From NCBI GenBank assembly GCA_044508675.1, contig JBIQHF010000028.1, forward strand, positions 1-37,785: DNA of 37,785 nucleotides, written 5' to 3'. Below are positions 10,666 through 19,289 of this stretch, in pieces; within the stretch, counting starts at the first letter, position 1, and each line of letters opens with the position of its first letter. The notes under the pieces were generated by a model. The model had not been told where the DNA came from and made no database searches. It saw nothing but the letters and a program-made list of their open reading frames with translations. Source of the stretch: Raineyella sp044508675. GTDB lineage: Bacteria > Actinomycetota > Actinomycetes > Propionibacteriales > Propionibacteriaceae. The translations under genes and the position numbers were made by a program.

Positions 10666-10763
10666 CATCGGTCCTCTCGCAGCGCGCACGGGCGGGGGTG
10701 TGGTCGGGGGACGAATACGGAAACGACGTCCCGCGGCTCAGCGTATCGTGCCGCATTTGCCCT

Positions 10764-10788
10764 ACCCGGGTGCGCCCCCGCCCCGGGT
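10764..10788. promoter_or_regulatory. Inverted repeat in the aldolase/gap divergent region
   Basis: ACCCGGG (10764-10770) and CCCGGGT (10782-10788) form a perfect inverted repeat with an 11-bp spacer, directly upstream of the gap -10 region. It could be a regulator binding site for gap, or just a hairpin. No regulator is identified. Confidence 0.3.
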
Positions 10789-10794
10789 TGTTTA

Positions 10795-10800
10795 TAGGCT
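10795..10800 (+). promoter_or_regulatory. Probable -10 of the gap promoter
   Basis: TAGGCT, preceded by TA to give TATAGGCT, lies 69 bp before the gap start. The same hexamer precedes secG and obgE. A start near 10807 would give a leader of about 60 nt. Confidence 0.45.
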
Positions 10801-10868
10801 TACGGTGTCCGTAAAGGGTGGAACGGTGGATCCCGTGCCACCAGTCGACTTTCAAGGAGACACAGCAC

Positions 10869-11873
<1,005 letters not shown>

Positions 11874-11904
11874 CCTGCCGGTTGCTCGAGCAGTTCACCG
11901 TGTG

Positions 11905-11931
11905 ACGGGGTCGGCCATGCGCCGGCCCCGT
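11905..11931 (+). terminator. Hairpin between gap and pgk
   Basis: An 11-bp stem with one G-U pair joins 11905-11915 to 11921-11931 around a 5-nt loop. It lies 31 bp after the gap stop and has no U-tract, so it may end, attenuate or stabilise the gap message. A second hairpin (11972-11978 with 11992-11998) lies in front of pgk. Confidence 0.55.
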
Positions 11932-12044
11932 TGTGCACTCCGACCGCAGCCGGCGTCGGTCGGACCGCTGGGCGCCGGTCACCCCATGGGGCCGGCGCAA
12001 GAGACCGGCAACACCTCTCCACCCTGACCTGAGGAAGGTTCGAA

Positions 12045-13241
12045 GTGAAGTCAATCGAAGACCTGGGAGATCTCCAGGGCAAGCGTGTCGTCATCCGCTG
12101 TGACCTGAACGTCCCGCTGGACGGCGACACCATCACCGACGACGGCCGTATCCGTGCGTCCCTGCCCACCCTCAACACGCTGCGCGACGCCGGTGCGAAG
12201 GTTGTGGTCCTCGCTCACCTCGGTCGTCCCAAGGGCAAGGTGAACCCTGCGTTCTCCCTGGCACCGGTCGCGAAGCGGATGTCCGAGCTGCTCGGCGTCG
12301 AGGTCAAGCTGGCCGAGGACGTCGTCGGCCCCTCGGCCGAGGCGCTGGTCGCCGGCATGGCGGACGGCGACGTCGTGATGCTGCAGAACGTCCGCTACGA
12401 GCCGGGCGAGGAGTCCAAGGACCAGGCCGAGCGCGAGGCGCTGGCCGCCAAGTACGCGGCCTTCGGCGATGTCTTCGTCTCCGACGGCTTCGGCGTCGTG
12501 CACCGCAAGCAGGCCTCGGTCTACGACCTGGCCAAGCAGCTGCCGAATGCCACCGGCAAGCTGGTGCAGGCCGAGATCGAGGTCCTCAGGCAGCTGACCG
12601 AGGAGCCGGCCCGTCCGTACGTCGTCGTGCTCGGTGGGGCCAAGGTCGCGGACAAGCTCGCCGTGATCGACAACCTGCTGAAGACCGCCGACACGCTCGT
12701 GATCGGCGGTGGCATGGCCTACACCTTCCTGAAGGCGAAGGGCTACGAGGTCGGCAGCTCGCTGCTGGACGAGGAGAAGGTGGAGGACTGCAGGCAGTAC
12801 CTCGAGCAGGCCGAGGCCGCCGGCAAGCAGCTGCTGCTGCCGGTCGACACCCTCGTGTCCCCGTCCTTCCCCTCGGGTGAGGGCCCCTTCGAGTCCACCA
12901 CCCTCGACGTCGACAAGATGCCGGCCGGCCAGATGGGCCTCGATATCGGCCCCAGGTCTGCCGCCCTCTTCGCCGAGGCGATCAAGGGCGCCAGGACCGT
13001 CTTCTGGAACGGCCCGATGGGTGTGTTCGAGATCCCGGACTTCGCCGAGGGCACCAGGGTCGTGGCCCAGGCACTCACCGAGGTCGACGGGCTGTCCGTC
13101 GTCGGCGGTGGTGACTCCGCCGCGGCCGTGCGGGAGCTCGGTTTCGCGGACGAGGCCTTCGGCCACATCTCCACTGGTGGTGGAGCCTCCCTGGAGTACC
13201 TGGAGGGCAAGACGCTCCCGGGTCTCGACGTACTCGGCTGA
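12045..13241 (+). CDS. pgk: Phosphoglycerate kinase
   Basis: A 398-residue phosphoglycerate kinase that makes ATP from 1,3-bisphosphoglycerate and ADP. The N-terminal domain shows KRVVIRCDLNVPLDG, the substrate-binding motif, then LAHLGRPKG and LLQNVRYEPGEE-like (MLQNVRYEPGEESK). The C-terminal nucleotide domain shows VVVLGGAKVADKLAVI, FWNGPMGVFEIPDFA and VVGGGDSAAAV, and ends with HISTGGGASLEYLEGK. GTG 12045 is preceded by GAGGAAGG at suitable spacing. It is followed by tpiA 15 bp downstream, so pgk and tpiA are surely co-transcribed. Length and motifs are normal. Confidence 0.98.
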   Translation: MKSIEDLGDLQGKRVVIRCDLNVPLDGDTITDDGRIRASLPTLNTLRDAGAKVVVLAHLGRPKGKVNPAFSLAPVAKRMSELLGVEVKLAEDVVGPSAEALVAGMADGDVVMLQNVRYEPGEESKDQAEREALAAKYAAFGDVFVSDGFGVVHRKQASVYDLAKQLPNATGKLVQAEIEVLRQLTEEPARPYVVVLGGAKVADKLAVIDNLLKTADTLVIGGGMAYTFLKAKGYEVGSSLLDEEKVEDCRQYLEQAEAAGKQLLLPVDTLVSPSFPSGEGPFESTTLDVDKMPAGQMGLDIGPRSAALFAEAIKGARTVFWNGPMGVFEIPDFAEGTRVVAQALTEVDGLSVVGGGDSAAAVRELGFADEAFGHISTGGGASLEYLEGKTLPGLDVLG

Positions 13242-13256
13242 AAGGACGACCGAACC

Positions 13257-14033
13257 ATGACCCGCATGCCCCTGATGGCCGGCAACTGGAAGATGAACCT
13301 CAACCACTTCGAGGCCACCGACCTGGTCCAGAAGCTCGCCTGGGCCCTGGCCGACGCCAACTATGACCCCGATCGGGCCGAGTGCGTGGTGCTGCCCCCC
13401 TTCACCGACATCCGCTCGGTGCAGACGCTGATCGAATCGGACAAGCTGCCACTGGGCTTCGGCGCCCAGGACGTCTCCGCCCACGACTCCGGCGCGTACA
13501 CCGGTGAGGTCTCGGCCACCATGCTGCAGAAGCTCAACTGTGGCTACGTGGTGGTCGGCCACTCGGAGCGCCGCCAGTACCACGCCGAGACCGATGAGGT
13601 CGTCAACACCAAGGCCCGCAAGGTGATCGAGGCCGACATGACCCCGATCGTCTGTGTCGGGGAGGGCCTCGACGTACGCAAGGACGGTCGCCAGGTCGAG
13701 CACACCGTCGCCCAGGTCGAGGGCGCGTTCGCCGGCTGGGCGGCCGAGGAGGTCGCCGGAGTCGTCGTGGCGTACGAGCCCGTCTGGGCCATCGGTACCG
13801 GCGAGGTCGCCACCCCCGCGGACGCCCAGGAGGTCTGCGCCGCCATCCGGGCCAGCCTCGCCTCGTCGTTCGGTGCTGACGTCGCCGAGGCCGTCCGGGT
13901 GCTGTACGGCGGATCGGTGAAGGCCTCCAACATCAAGGAGATCATGGCGCAGGCCGATGTCGACGGTGCCCTGGTCGGCGGCGCGAGCCTCAAGGCCGAG
14001 ACGTTCGCCCCGATCGTCACCTTCTACGACTGA
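13257..14033 (+). CDS. tpiA: Triosephosphate isomerase
   Basis: A 258-residue TIM that interconverts dihydroxyacetone phosphate and glyceraldehyde-3-phosphate. Catalytic residues are K12 (GNWKMN), H102 (VVGHSERR) and E174 (YEPVWAIGTG); the phosphate loop LYGGSVKASN and the final GALVGGASL are intact. ATG 13257 has AAAGGA about 10 nt upstream. It follows pgk closely in the same operon. The stop codon lies inside the first unit of a 13-bp tandem repeat, so the end of the gene has been copied in the 3' flank. A strong hairpin closes the operon about 90 bp downstream. Confidence 0.98.
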   Translation: MTRMPLMAGNWKMNLNHFEATDLVQKLAWALADANYDPDRAECVVLPPFTDIRSVQTLIESDKLPLGFGAQDVSAHDSGAYTGEVSATMLQKLNCGYVVVGHSERRQYHAETDEVVNTKARKVIEADMTPIVCVGEGLDVRKDGRQVEHTVAQVEGAFAGWAAEEVAGVVVAYEPVWAIGTGEVATPADAQEVCAAIRASLASSFGADVAEAVRVLYGGSVKASNIKEIMAQADVDGALVGGASLKAETFAPIVTFYD

Positions 14034-14070
14034 TCGACACGACTGATCGACACGACTGATCGACACGACT
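14027..14070 (+). repeat. 13-bp tandem repeat over the tpiA stop codon
   Basis: Three perfect copies of CGACTGATCGACA begin at 14027, 14040 and 14053, followed by a 5-bp partial copy. The first includes the last tpiA bases and its TGA. Repeats of a non-triplet length would be tolerated here because they lie after the stop. Confidence 0.92.
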
Positions 14071-14120
14071 GGTCCTGGCGAGGACTGGTCGTCGCCCGGC
14101 CCCGGCCCGGCCAGGATGCT

Positions 14121-14158
14121 CGAGGGCGGTCACCGGTTCGTTCCGGTGACCGCCCTCG
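14121..14158 (+). terminator. Strong terminator hairpin closing the gap-pgk-tpiA region
   Basis: A perfect 16-bp stem pairs 14121-14136 with 14143-14158 around the 6-nt loop TTCGTT. It is the strongest simple hairpin in this part of the window. No clear U-tract follows. Confidence 0.8.
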
Positions 14159-14271
14159 GTGTCGTCCCGGCCACGTACGTTCCTGTCCGGCAGGTTCGTA
14201 CGGGCCGTCCGGCGACATTGCGCGTGCTGTCCGGCGGACGGCGCGCTTTCTCTTGTGACAGACCGCTGGGT

Positions 14272-14277
14272 TAGGCT
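14272..14277 (+). promoter_or_regulatory. -10 hexamer of a likely leaderless secG promoter
   Basis: TAGGCT ends 7 nt before the ATG at 14285, with TTGCGTC between. No Shine-Dalgarno is present, so a leaderless message is likely. TTGTGA at 14253-14258 is too close to be a standard -35. Confidence 0.5.
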
Positions 14278-14284
14278 TTGCGTC

Positions 14285-14536
14285 ATGTGGTGGCCCATCC
14301 TGACGCTCTCTATCCTGCTGGTGCTCCTGAGCGTGATCCTGACGGGGTTCATTCTGCTTCACAAGAACCGCGGTGGTGGGTTGTCGGATCTCTTCGGCGG
14401 AGGCATGTCCTCGTCGATGGGTGGGTCCTCCATGGCTGAGCGCAACCTTGACCGGGTGACTCTGGTCATCGGACTGATCTGGCTCGCCTGCATCGTTGCA
14501 CTGCTCGTGCTGTACCGCATTCAACCGGCCGCCTGA
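14285..14536 (+). CDS. secG: Preprotein translocase subunit SecG
   Basis: An 83-residue SecG, the small non-essential subunit of the SecYEG channel. It shows two membrane helices: residues about 2-23 (WWPILTLSILLVLLSVILTG) and about 58-78 (VTLVIGLIWLACIVALLVLY). Between them is the family linker with HKNRGGGLSDLFGGG and MAERNLDR. ATG 14285 was chosen because it begins the first helix directly and matches SecG length; the frame is open further upstream into the hairpin but without a signal. The position after tpiA and before rbpA is the common actinobacterial arrangement. Confidence 0.95.
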   Translation: MWWPILTLSILLVLLSVILTGFILLHKNRGGGLSDLFGGGMSSSMGGSSMAERNLDRVTLVIGLIWLACIVALLVLYRIQPAA

Positions 14537-14577
14537 AGGCCTTGACGTATGACCATGAGGACTGAGGGGGACACGAA

Positions 14578-14934
14578 GTGATCGGTGGTAGCGCGATCCG
14601 GGGCAGCCGCGTCGGGGCGGGGCCCATGGGTGAATCGGACCGCGGTGACGTGGCGGCCCGGACGTACGTCTCGTACTTCTGCGCGAACGGCCACGAGACC
14701 CGCCCGGCCTTTGCGCTCGAGGCCGAGATCCCGACCGAATGGGACTGCCCGCGCTGCGGCCTCCCGGCCAGCACTGACGTTGCCAACCCGCCGGACCGGC
14801 CCCGTACCGCCGTGTACAAGACGCACCTGGCGTACGTGAAGGAGCGTCGCTCCGACGACGAGGCCCAGCAGATCCTGGCTGAGGCCCTGCAGTCCCTGCG
14901 CGACCGACGTGCCGCCGGCGAGGTCATCTACTGA
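14578..14934 (+). CDS. rbpA: RNA polymerase-binding protein RbpA
   Basis: A 118-residue RbpA, an actinobacterial factor that binds RNA polymerase and group 1/2 sigma factors and stabilises the open promoter complex. The sequence shows the N-terminal arm with AIRGSRVGAGP, the core with AEIPTEWDCPRCGLPAS, the basic linker PPDRPRT and the sigma-interacting helix with YVKERRSDDEAQQILAEAL. A Cys at CANGH and the CPRC pair could bind zinc, as described for Streptomyces RbpA. GTG 14578 has a purine-rich stretch (GAGGGGGACACGAA) in front. It follows secG after 41 bp. This protein relates directly to the promoter pattern seen in the window, as RbpA helps polymerase at promoters with weak -35 elements. 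Confidence 0.93.
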   Translation: MIGGSAIRGSRVGAGPMGESDRGDVAARTYVSYFCANGHETRPAFALEAEIPTEWDCPRCGLPASTDVANPPDRPRTAVYKTHLAYVKERRSDDEAQQILAEALQSLRDRRAAGEVIY

Positions 14935-15023
14935 TTTCTGCAGGACTTGGTCCTGTTTGCCGGGATCTGTCCCGGCTATATCGGGGCCTGCTCGGCTTCA
15001 TCGGCATCCCGGGGTAGTTGTCT

Positions 15024-15254
15024 CCCAACTTCCATAGTTTTCTCCTATGGAAAGCCGACCGCCGACCGTCGCCCTCAGGATCTCGCCGGATCCGCCGCGC
15101 TTCCAGGGATCCGCTACCCGTACAGCGGTAGCGTCCGGATGAAAGCGCGGCGGATACGTTCAGGCCGTGCCCGGACCACCGTCGGGCTGTCGCGTCGGGT
15201 GCAGGTTCTTCAACGGCTGTCTTCCATAGGGAAGCGCTATGGAATGTTATTGGG
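15024..15254. repeat. Nested palindromic element, MITE-like or structured RNA
   Basis: The 415-bp gap between rbpA and opcA contains a large imperfect palindrome. Its ends each carry the same short inverted repeat: TTCCATAG-N7-CTATGGAA at 15030-15052 and again at 15222-15244. The two ends are also inverted copies of each other, including flanking CCCAA/TTGGG. Inside, TCCGCCGCGCTT (15091-15102) pairs perfectly with 15143-15154, and CGCTACC (15112-15118) with GGTAGCG (15127-15133), so the whole can fold into one long hairpin centred near 15123. No open frame with gene-like composition is seen. It may be a miniature transposable element, a repetitive extragenic palindrome or a non-coding RNA gene. 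No target-site duplication is obvious. Confidence 0.75.
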
Positions 15255-15270
15255 TGACTGACCGGGAACT

Positions 15271-15299
15271 GGTCCGGCCCACCGAGGGCGGGCCGGACC
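15271..15299. terminator. Hairpin between convergent rbpA and opcA
   Basis: GGTCCGGCCC (15271-15280) pairs perfectly with 15290-15299 around a 9-nt loop. It sits 50 bp beyond the opcA stop, so it most likely ends the minus-strand pentose phosphate transcript. Confidence 0.65.
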
Positions 15300-15349
15300 G
15301 TCACGGATCGGATCGTCAGTCCTTGGCCACCCTCACCTGCCAGGACTCG

Positions 15350-16321
15350 TCACTTGTTGGCTGCGGTCGGGATCGGATGCTGGAGGGTGCCTGGGTGGTC
15401 CGAGAGGTCCAGGGCACACTGGCCGTTCTGGCGGACCATCTCGGCGAGCACGTCGGCAAGGACGAGGTCGGTGTCCATCCGGCGCAGGTCCTCGGTGAGC
15501 AGTTCGGGGACCTGTCGGCGGCTGAGCGCCACCTTGCGGTCGGGCTGGCCGGGGACCCGGTAGACGGTGAAGTCATCGGCGAGCCGGTTGATCTCGATCG
15601 TCCCGACCGGCGTTTCCATCCGCACCGCGGTGATGCCCGGCCCTTGGGTCCTGATCACGTTGACCGCCACGCCGAGCTTCAGCTCCAGCCAGGCGGCCAG
15701 CAGGCTGGCCGGCGCGTTGTCGGTCGCGGCCTCGACCGTCGCGCCGGTCACCGGTTGCTGCACCTGGTCCAGGGCCGCGGCCAGCAGGGCCCGCCACCGG
15801 GTCGTCCGGGTCCAGGCCAGGTCGCTGTCTCCGGGAGAGTGGTAGTACGCCCGGTCGATGATGGCCTGGACCGGGTCCTCGGCGCCGAGGGCGTCGGTGA
15901 TCCGGCGGTCGGCGAGCTTGCCGATCCGGTCGGTGAGCAGGTCCTCGGGCGCCTCGTTCGGCCACCAGACGACGACCGGGAGGTCGGGGACCAGCAGCGG
16001 CCGGAGCACCGAACCGGGGTGCTCGACCGTACGCCCCCGCATCGCCAGCACGATCAGGTCGCCGCGGGCCTCGGACTCGGTGTGGATCTCGGCGTCCAGC
16101 CCGTCCTCGGCCTCGGGGTCACGGATCACGATCAGGATCCGTGAGGGGTGCTCCCGGTTGGCGGCCAGGGCCGCGTGGTAGGCGGCGTCGACGTCGTCCC
16201 GGTCGGTGGCGACGATGAAGGTGTGGACCATACCGCTGCCGGTGTGGCCGAGTTCGTGCTGCCACTCCAGGAGGGCCCGGGTCACCTTGGCGGCGGTGGT
16301 GTTCTTCAACTCGATGGTCAT
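15350..16321 (-). CDS. opcA: OpcA, glucose-6-phosphate dehydrogenase assembly protein
   Basis: A 323-residue OpcA, the protein needed for assembly or activity of G6PDH in cyanobacteria and actinobacteria. Family features: an N-terminal MTIELKNTTAAKVTRAL start, RVLIVIRD-like segment (SRILIVIRDPEAEDGLDAEI), then VPDLPVVVWWPNEAP with the conserved Trp pair, and a late ELKLGVAVNVIR stretch. ATG 16321 has GAGGA 7 nt upstream. The gene lies 27 bp after zwf in the same transcript, which is the classical zwf-opcA pair. In many actinobacteria the 6-phosphogluconolactonase gene comes next; here it is missing and the palindromic element follows. Confidence 0.95.
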   Translation of the reverse strand: MTIELKNTTAAKVTRALLEWQHELGHTGSGMVHTFIVATDRDDVDAAYHAALAANREHPSRILIVIRDPEAEDGLDAEIHTESEARGDLIVLAMRGRTVEHPGSVLRPLLVPDLPVVVWWPNEAPEDLLTDRIGKLADRRITDALGAEDPVQAIIDRAYYHSPGDSDLAWTRTTRWRALLAAALDQVQQPVTGATVEAATDNAPASLLAAWLELKLGVAVNVIRTQGPGITAVRMETPVGTIEINRLADDFTVYRVPGQPDRKVALSRRQVPELLTEDLRRMDTDLVLADVLAEMVRQNGQCALDLSDHPGTLQHPIPTAANK

Positions 16322-16348
16322 GGTGGATTCCTCGTCAGCAGCGGATGG

Positions 16349-17914
16349 TCAGGGACGACGCCACGTGAAGCCGTCGCGGGCGAGCATGTCACGCGCCGCC
16401 TTGGGCCCCCAGGTTCCCGGCCGGTACGTCTCGGGCTGGGTGCCGGTGCCCTCCCAATAGTCCAGGACCGGGTCGAGGATGCGCCAGGACTCCTCGACCT
16501 CGGTGTTGCGCGGGAACAGCGGCGGGTCGCCCAGCAGCACGTCCAGGATCAGCCGCTCGTAGGCCTCCGGGCTGGACTCGGTGAAGGAGGAGCCGTAGTT
16601 GAAGTCCATGTTGACCTCACGGACCTGCATCTGGGTGCCGGGCACCTTGGCGCCGAAGCGGAGCGTCACGCCCTCGTCCGGCTGGATCCGCAGCACCAGC
16701 GAGTTGGCACCCAGGGTGGAGGTGTCATGGGCGTTGAACGGCACGAAGGGCAGGGGCTTGAACTGGAGCGCGACCTCGGTGACCCGGGTCGGCATCCGCT
16801 TGCCGGTCCGCAGGTAGAACGGGACGCCCGCCCACCGGCGGTTGTGCACGTCGAGCCGGATGGCGGCGTACGTCTCGGTGGTGGAGGTCTCGGGGATCCC
16901 GTCCTCCTCCAGGTAGCCCTTGACCAGTTCGCCGCCGGACCAGCCGCCTCCGTAGAGGCCGCGCGCGGTGTGCCGGTCGTACCGGCGGGTGGCGGAGGAG
17001 GCCTGCAGCACCTTCTCCTTCTCGGCACGCAGCGCGCCGGTCCCGACACCGGTGGGCTCCTCCATGGCGGTGAGGGCGAAGAGCTGGAGCAGGTGGTTCT
17101 GGATCACGTCGCGGGCGGCGCCGACACCGTCGTAGTACCCGGCGCGACCGCCGATCCCGATGTCCTCGGCCATGGTGATCTGGACGTGGGAGATGAAGTT
17201 GTTGTTCCACAACGGCTCGAACATCGTGTTCGCGAAGCGCATCGCCAGCACGTTCTGCACCGTCTCCTTGCCGAGGTAGTGGTCGATGCGGAAGACCTGG
17301 TCCTCGCTGAAGGCCGCCGAGACGACCTTCTCCAGGTCCTTGGCGCTGGCCAGGTCGTGCCCGAACGGCTTCTCGATGATGACGCGCTTCCAGCCGTGCT
17401 GCTGGTTGGCCATCCCGTGGTGGTGGAGCTGCTCCACGACCACGTCGAAGAACTTGGGCGGGACCGACAGGTAGAAGGCGTGGTTGCCCCCGGTGCCCTG
17501 GGTGCGGTCGAGGTCGTCGAGGGTCGCCTTCAGCCGGGCGAAGGCCTCCCCGTCGGAGAACTCGCCCTGGACGAAGCGGATGCCGGTGAGCAGCTGCTGC
17601 CAGACCTCCTCGCGGAAGGGCGTACGGGCATGCTCACGGACGGCATCCCCGACGACCTGCACGAAGTCCTGGTCCTCCCAGTCGCGTCGGGCGAAACCGA
17701 CGAACGCGAACCCGGGCGGCAGCAGGCCACGATTGGCGAGGTCGTAGACCGCAGGCATCAGCTTCTTGCGGGCGAGGTCGCCGGTCACGCCGAACATCAC
17801 CAGCACGGACGGGCCGGCGATGCGGGGGAGACGCCGGTCGCGAGGGTCGCGCAGGGGATTGACGTACTTCGTGCCGGCGTGCGGAGCGGCGACTGCTGCG
17901 CTGTCCTGGGTCAC
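16349..17914 (-). CDS. zwf: Glucose-6-phosphate dehydrogenase
   Basis: A 521-residue G6PDH, first enzyme of the oxidative pentose phosphate pathway, producing NADPH and 6-phosphogluconolactone. The dinucleotide motif is FGVTGDLARKK (41-51). EKPFGHD (181-187) and the active-site signature RIDHYLGKE (209-217) are intact. GTG 17914 was chosen because AAGGAG lies 5 nt upstream; the frame is open further upstream, but that sequence is rich in Pro and unlike the family. The start lies after about 180 bp of non-coding DNA containing the tal terminator and an inverted repeat, so zwf-opcA probably has its own promoter besides read-through. Confidence 0.97.
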   Translation of the reverse strand: MTQDSAAVAAPHAGTKYVNPLRDPRDRRLPRIAGPSVLVMFGVTGDLARKKLMPAVYDLANRGLLPPGFAFVGFARRDWEDQDFVQVVGDAVREHARTPFREEVWQQLLTGIRFVQGEFSDGEAFARLKATLDDLDRTQGTGGNHAFYLSVPPKFFDVVVEQLHHHGMANQQHGWKRVIIEKPFGHDLASAKDLEKVVSAAFSEDQVFRIDHYLGKETVQNVLAMRFANTMFEPLWNNNFISHVQITMAEDIGIGGRAGYYDGVGAARDVIQNHLLQLFALTAMEEPTGVGTGALRAEKEKVLQASSATRRYDRHTARGLYGGGWSGGELVKGYLEEDGIPETSTTETYAAIRLDVHNRRWAGVPFYLRTGKRMPTRVTEVALQFKPLPFVPFNAHDTSTLGANSLVLRIQPDEGVTLRFGAKVPGTQMQVREVNMDFNYGSSFTESSPEAYERLILDVLLGDPPLFPRNTEVEESWRILDPVLDYWEGTGTQPETYRPGTWGPKAARDMLARDGFTWRRP

Positions 17915-17953
17915 TTGCTCTCCTTGCGGTCGGAGTCGTTGGGTCCACGGTAC

Positions 17954-17967
17954 ATCTTGTTCAAGAT
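17954..17967. promoter_or_regulatory. Inverted repeat upstream of zwf
   Basis: ATCTTG-TT-CAAGAT lies 40 bp before the zwf start. It is AT-rich in a GC-rich gap, and TTGAAC/TTGAAT within it could also serve as a -35. It is a possible operator, with no regulator identified. Confidence 0.3.
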
Positions 17968-18051
17968 TCAATGGAGGCCAGGGGTGTCGGGGCGGCGCCT
18001 GGACATGGCGGCCGGGGGAGGGCTGGGGAGAGGGAGCGAGGCAGGAACATT

Positions 18052-18081
18052 CGGGGGCCGGCACCATCGTGCCAGCCCCCG
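18052..18081 (-). terminator. Terminator hairpin after tal
   Basis: A 13-bp stem with one mismatch or wobble joins 18052-18064 to 18069-18081 around a 4-nt loop. It begins 17 bp beyond the tal stop. A short run with several Ts follows on the minus strand. Confidence 0.7.
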
Positions 18082-18098
18082 ATCGTTCCCGGAAGGGA

Positions 18099-19202
18099 TC
18101 AGGCCTCGTCGAGCGCCTTCTGGACGATCTCGTTCATCGCCTTCCAGGAGGCGATGAACTTCTCCACGCCCTCGACCTCGAGCTGGTGGTAGACGTCGTC
18201 CAGGTCGATGCCGTCGGCCCTGACGGCGTCGAGCACCCGCTGGGCGTCCTCGTAGTTTCCGGTGATGGTGTCGGCCTCGGTCACGCCGTGGTCGGCGTAC
18301 GCCTCCATCGTCTTCTCCGGCATCGTGTTGACGACGCCGTCCACGACCAGCTGTGCGACGTACATGGTGTCGTCGTACGCCGGGTTCTTCACCCCGGTCG
18401 AGGCCCACAGCGGACGCTGCGGGTTCGCCCCCTTGGCGGCCAGCGCCTGCCAGCGGTCGGAGGCGATGGTCTCCTCGAACAGCTTGTAGGCGAGGCGGGC
18501 GTTGGCGACCGCGGCCCGACCCTTCAGGGCCTGCGCGGAGGGGGACTCCAGCGCGTCGAGGCGCTTGTCGACCTCGGTGTCCACGCGGGAGACGAAGAAC
18601 GAGGCGACCGAGTGGATGGCGGACAGGTCCTTGCCGGCCTCGGCGGCCTGCTCCAGGCCCGTCATGTAGGCATCCAGGACCTCGCCGTAGCGGGCGACCG
18701 AGAAGATCAGCGTGACGTTGATGCTGATGCCGTCGGCGGTGGCGGCGGCGATGGCCGGCAGCCCCTCCACGGTGGCCGGGATCTTGACCAGGACGTTTGG
18801 CCGGTCGACCAGTTCGTGGAGCAGCTTGGCGCGGGCCAGGGTCTCGTCGGTGTCGTTGGCCAGGCGGGGGTCGACCTCGATCGAGACCCGGCCGTCGAAG
18901 CCATTGGTGGCCTCGAAGGTGGGGGCGAACACGTCGCAGGCGTCGCGGACGTCGTCGGGGAGGATGGTTCGGATCACCTTCAGTGCGTCGGCGCCCTCGG
19001 CCTTGAGCTCCTTGACCCGGTCGGCGTACTCGTCGCCCTTGGCGAGGGCCGCGGCGAAGATCGTCGGGTTGGTGGTGACCCCGGTGACCGAGTTGTGGTC
19101 GATGAGTTCCTGCAGGCGGCCGGAGGTCAGCAGGCCACGGGAGAGGTCGTCGAGCCAGATGGACACCCCGGCGTCGGCCAGGGCCTTCAGACGTTCGTTC
19201 AT
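18099..19202 (-). CDS. tal: Transaldolase
   Basis: A 367-residue transaldolase that moves a dihydroxyacetone unit between sugar phosphates in the non-oxidative pentose phosphate pathway. The Schiff-base lysine is K140 in NVLVKIPAT; VTTNPTIFA near residue 42 and SINVTLIFS are family signatures. Its length matches the long actinobacterial class rather than the short 210-residue class. ATG 19202 has AAGGAAG about 11 nt upstream. It lies 87 bp downstream of tkt with a hairpin between them. Neighbouring genes tkt and zwf act in the same pathway. Confidence 0.97.
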   Translation of the reverse strand: MNERLKALADAGVSIWLDDLSRGLLTSGRLQELIDHNSVTGVTTNPTIFAAALAKGDEYADRVKELKAEGADALKVIRTILPDDVRDACDVFAPTFEATNGFDGRVSIEVDPRLANDTDETLARAKLLHELVDRPNVLVKIPATVEGLPAIAAATADGISINVTLIFSVARYGEVLDAYMTGLEQAAEAGKDLSAIHSVASFFVSRVDTEVDKRLDALESPSAQALKGRAAVANARLAYKLFEETIASDRWQALAAKGANPQRPLWASTGVKNPAYDDTMYVAQLVVDGVVNTMPEKTMEAYADHGVTEADTITGNYEDAQRVLDAVRADGIDLDDVYHQLEVEGVEKFIASWKAMNEIVQKALDEA

Positions 19203-19252
19203 GGTCGTTCGTTCTTCCTTCGTCGGTGACAGGGCGGATAACTGGTCGTACG

Positions 19253-19285
19253 ACCGGCCCGCGACGGGTCACGCCGCGGGCCGGT
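19253..19285 (-). terminator. Hairpin between tkt and tal
   Basis: A perfect 11-bp stem pairs 19253-19263 with 19275-19285, directly after the tkt stop. It could be a partial terminator, so that tkt and tal levels differ, or an RNA-stabilising structure. Confidence 0.6.
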
Positions 19286-19289
19286 GGTC

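Noticed and set aside
12051..14066. 671-codon minus-strand frame over pgk and tpiA
   Set aside because: Antisense to two certain genes, with composition typical of a shadow frame and no start signal.
15024..15254. Calling the palindrome a 6S RNA
   Set aside because: The long-stem shape is suggestive, but the ends fold locally on themselves and no promoter or conserved 6S sequence was seen.
16148..18157. Long plus-strand frame over zwf
   Set aside because: Shadow of zwf; Val/Gly/Leu/His-rich with no recognisable domain.
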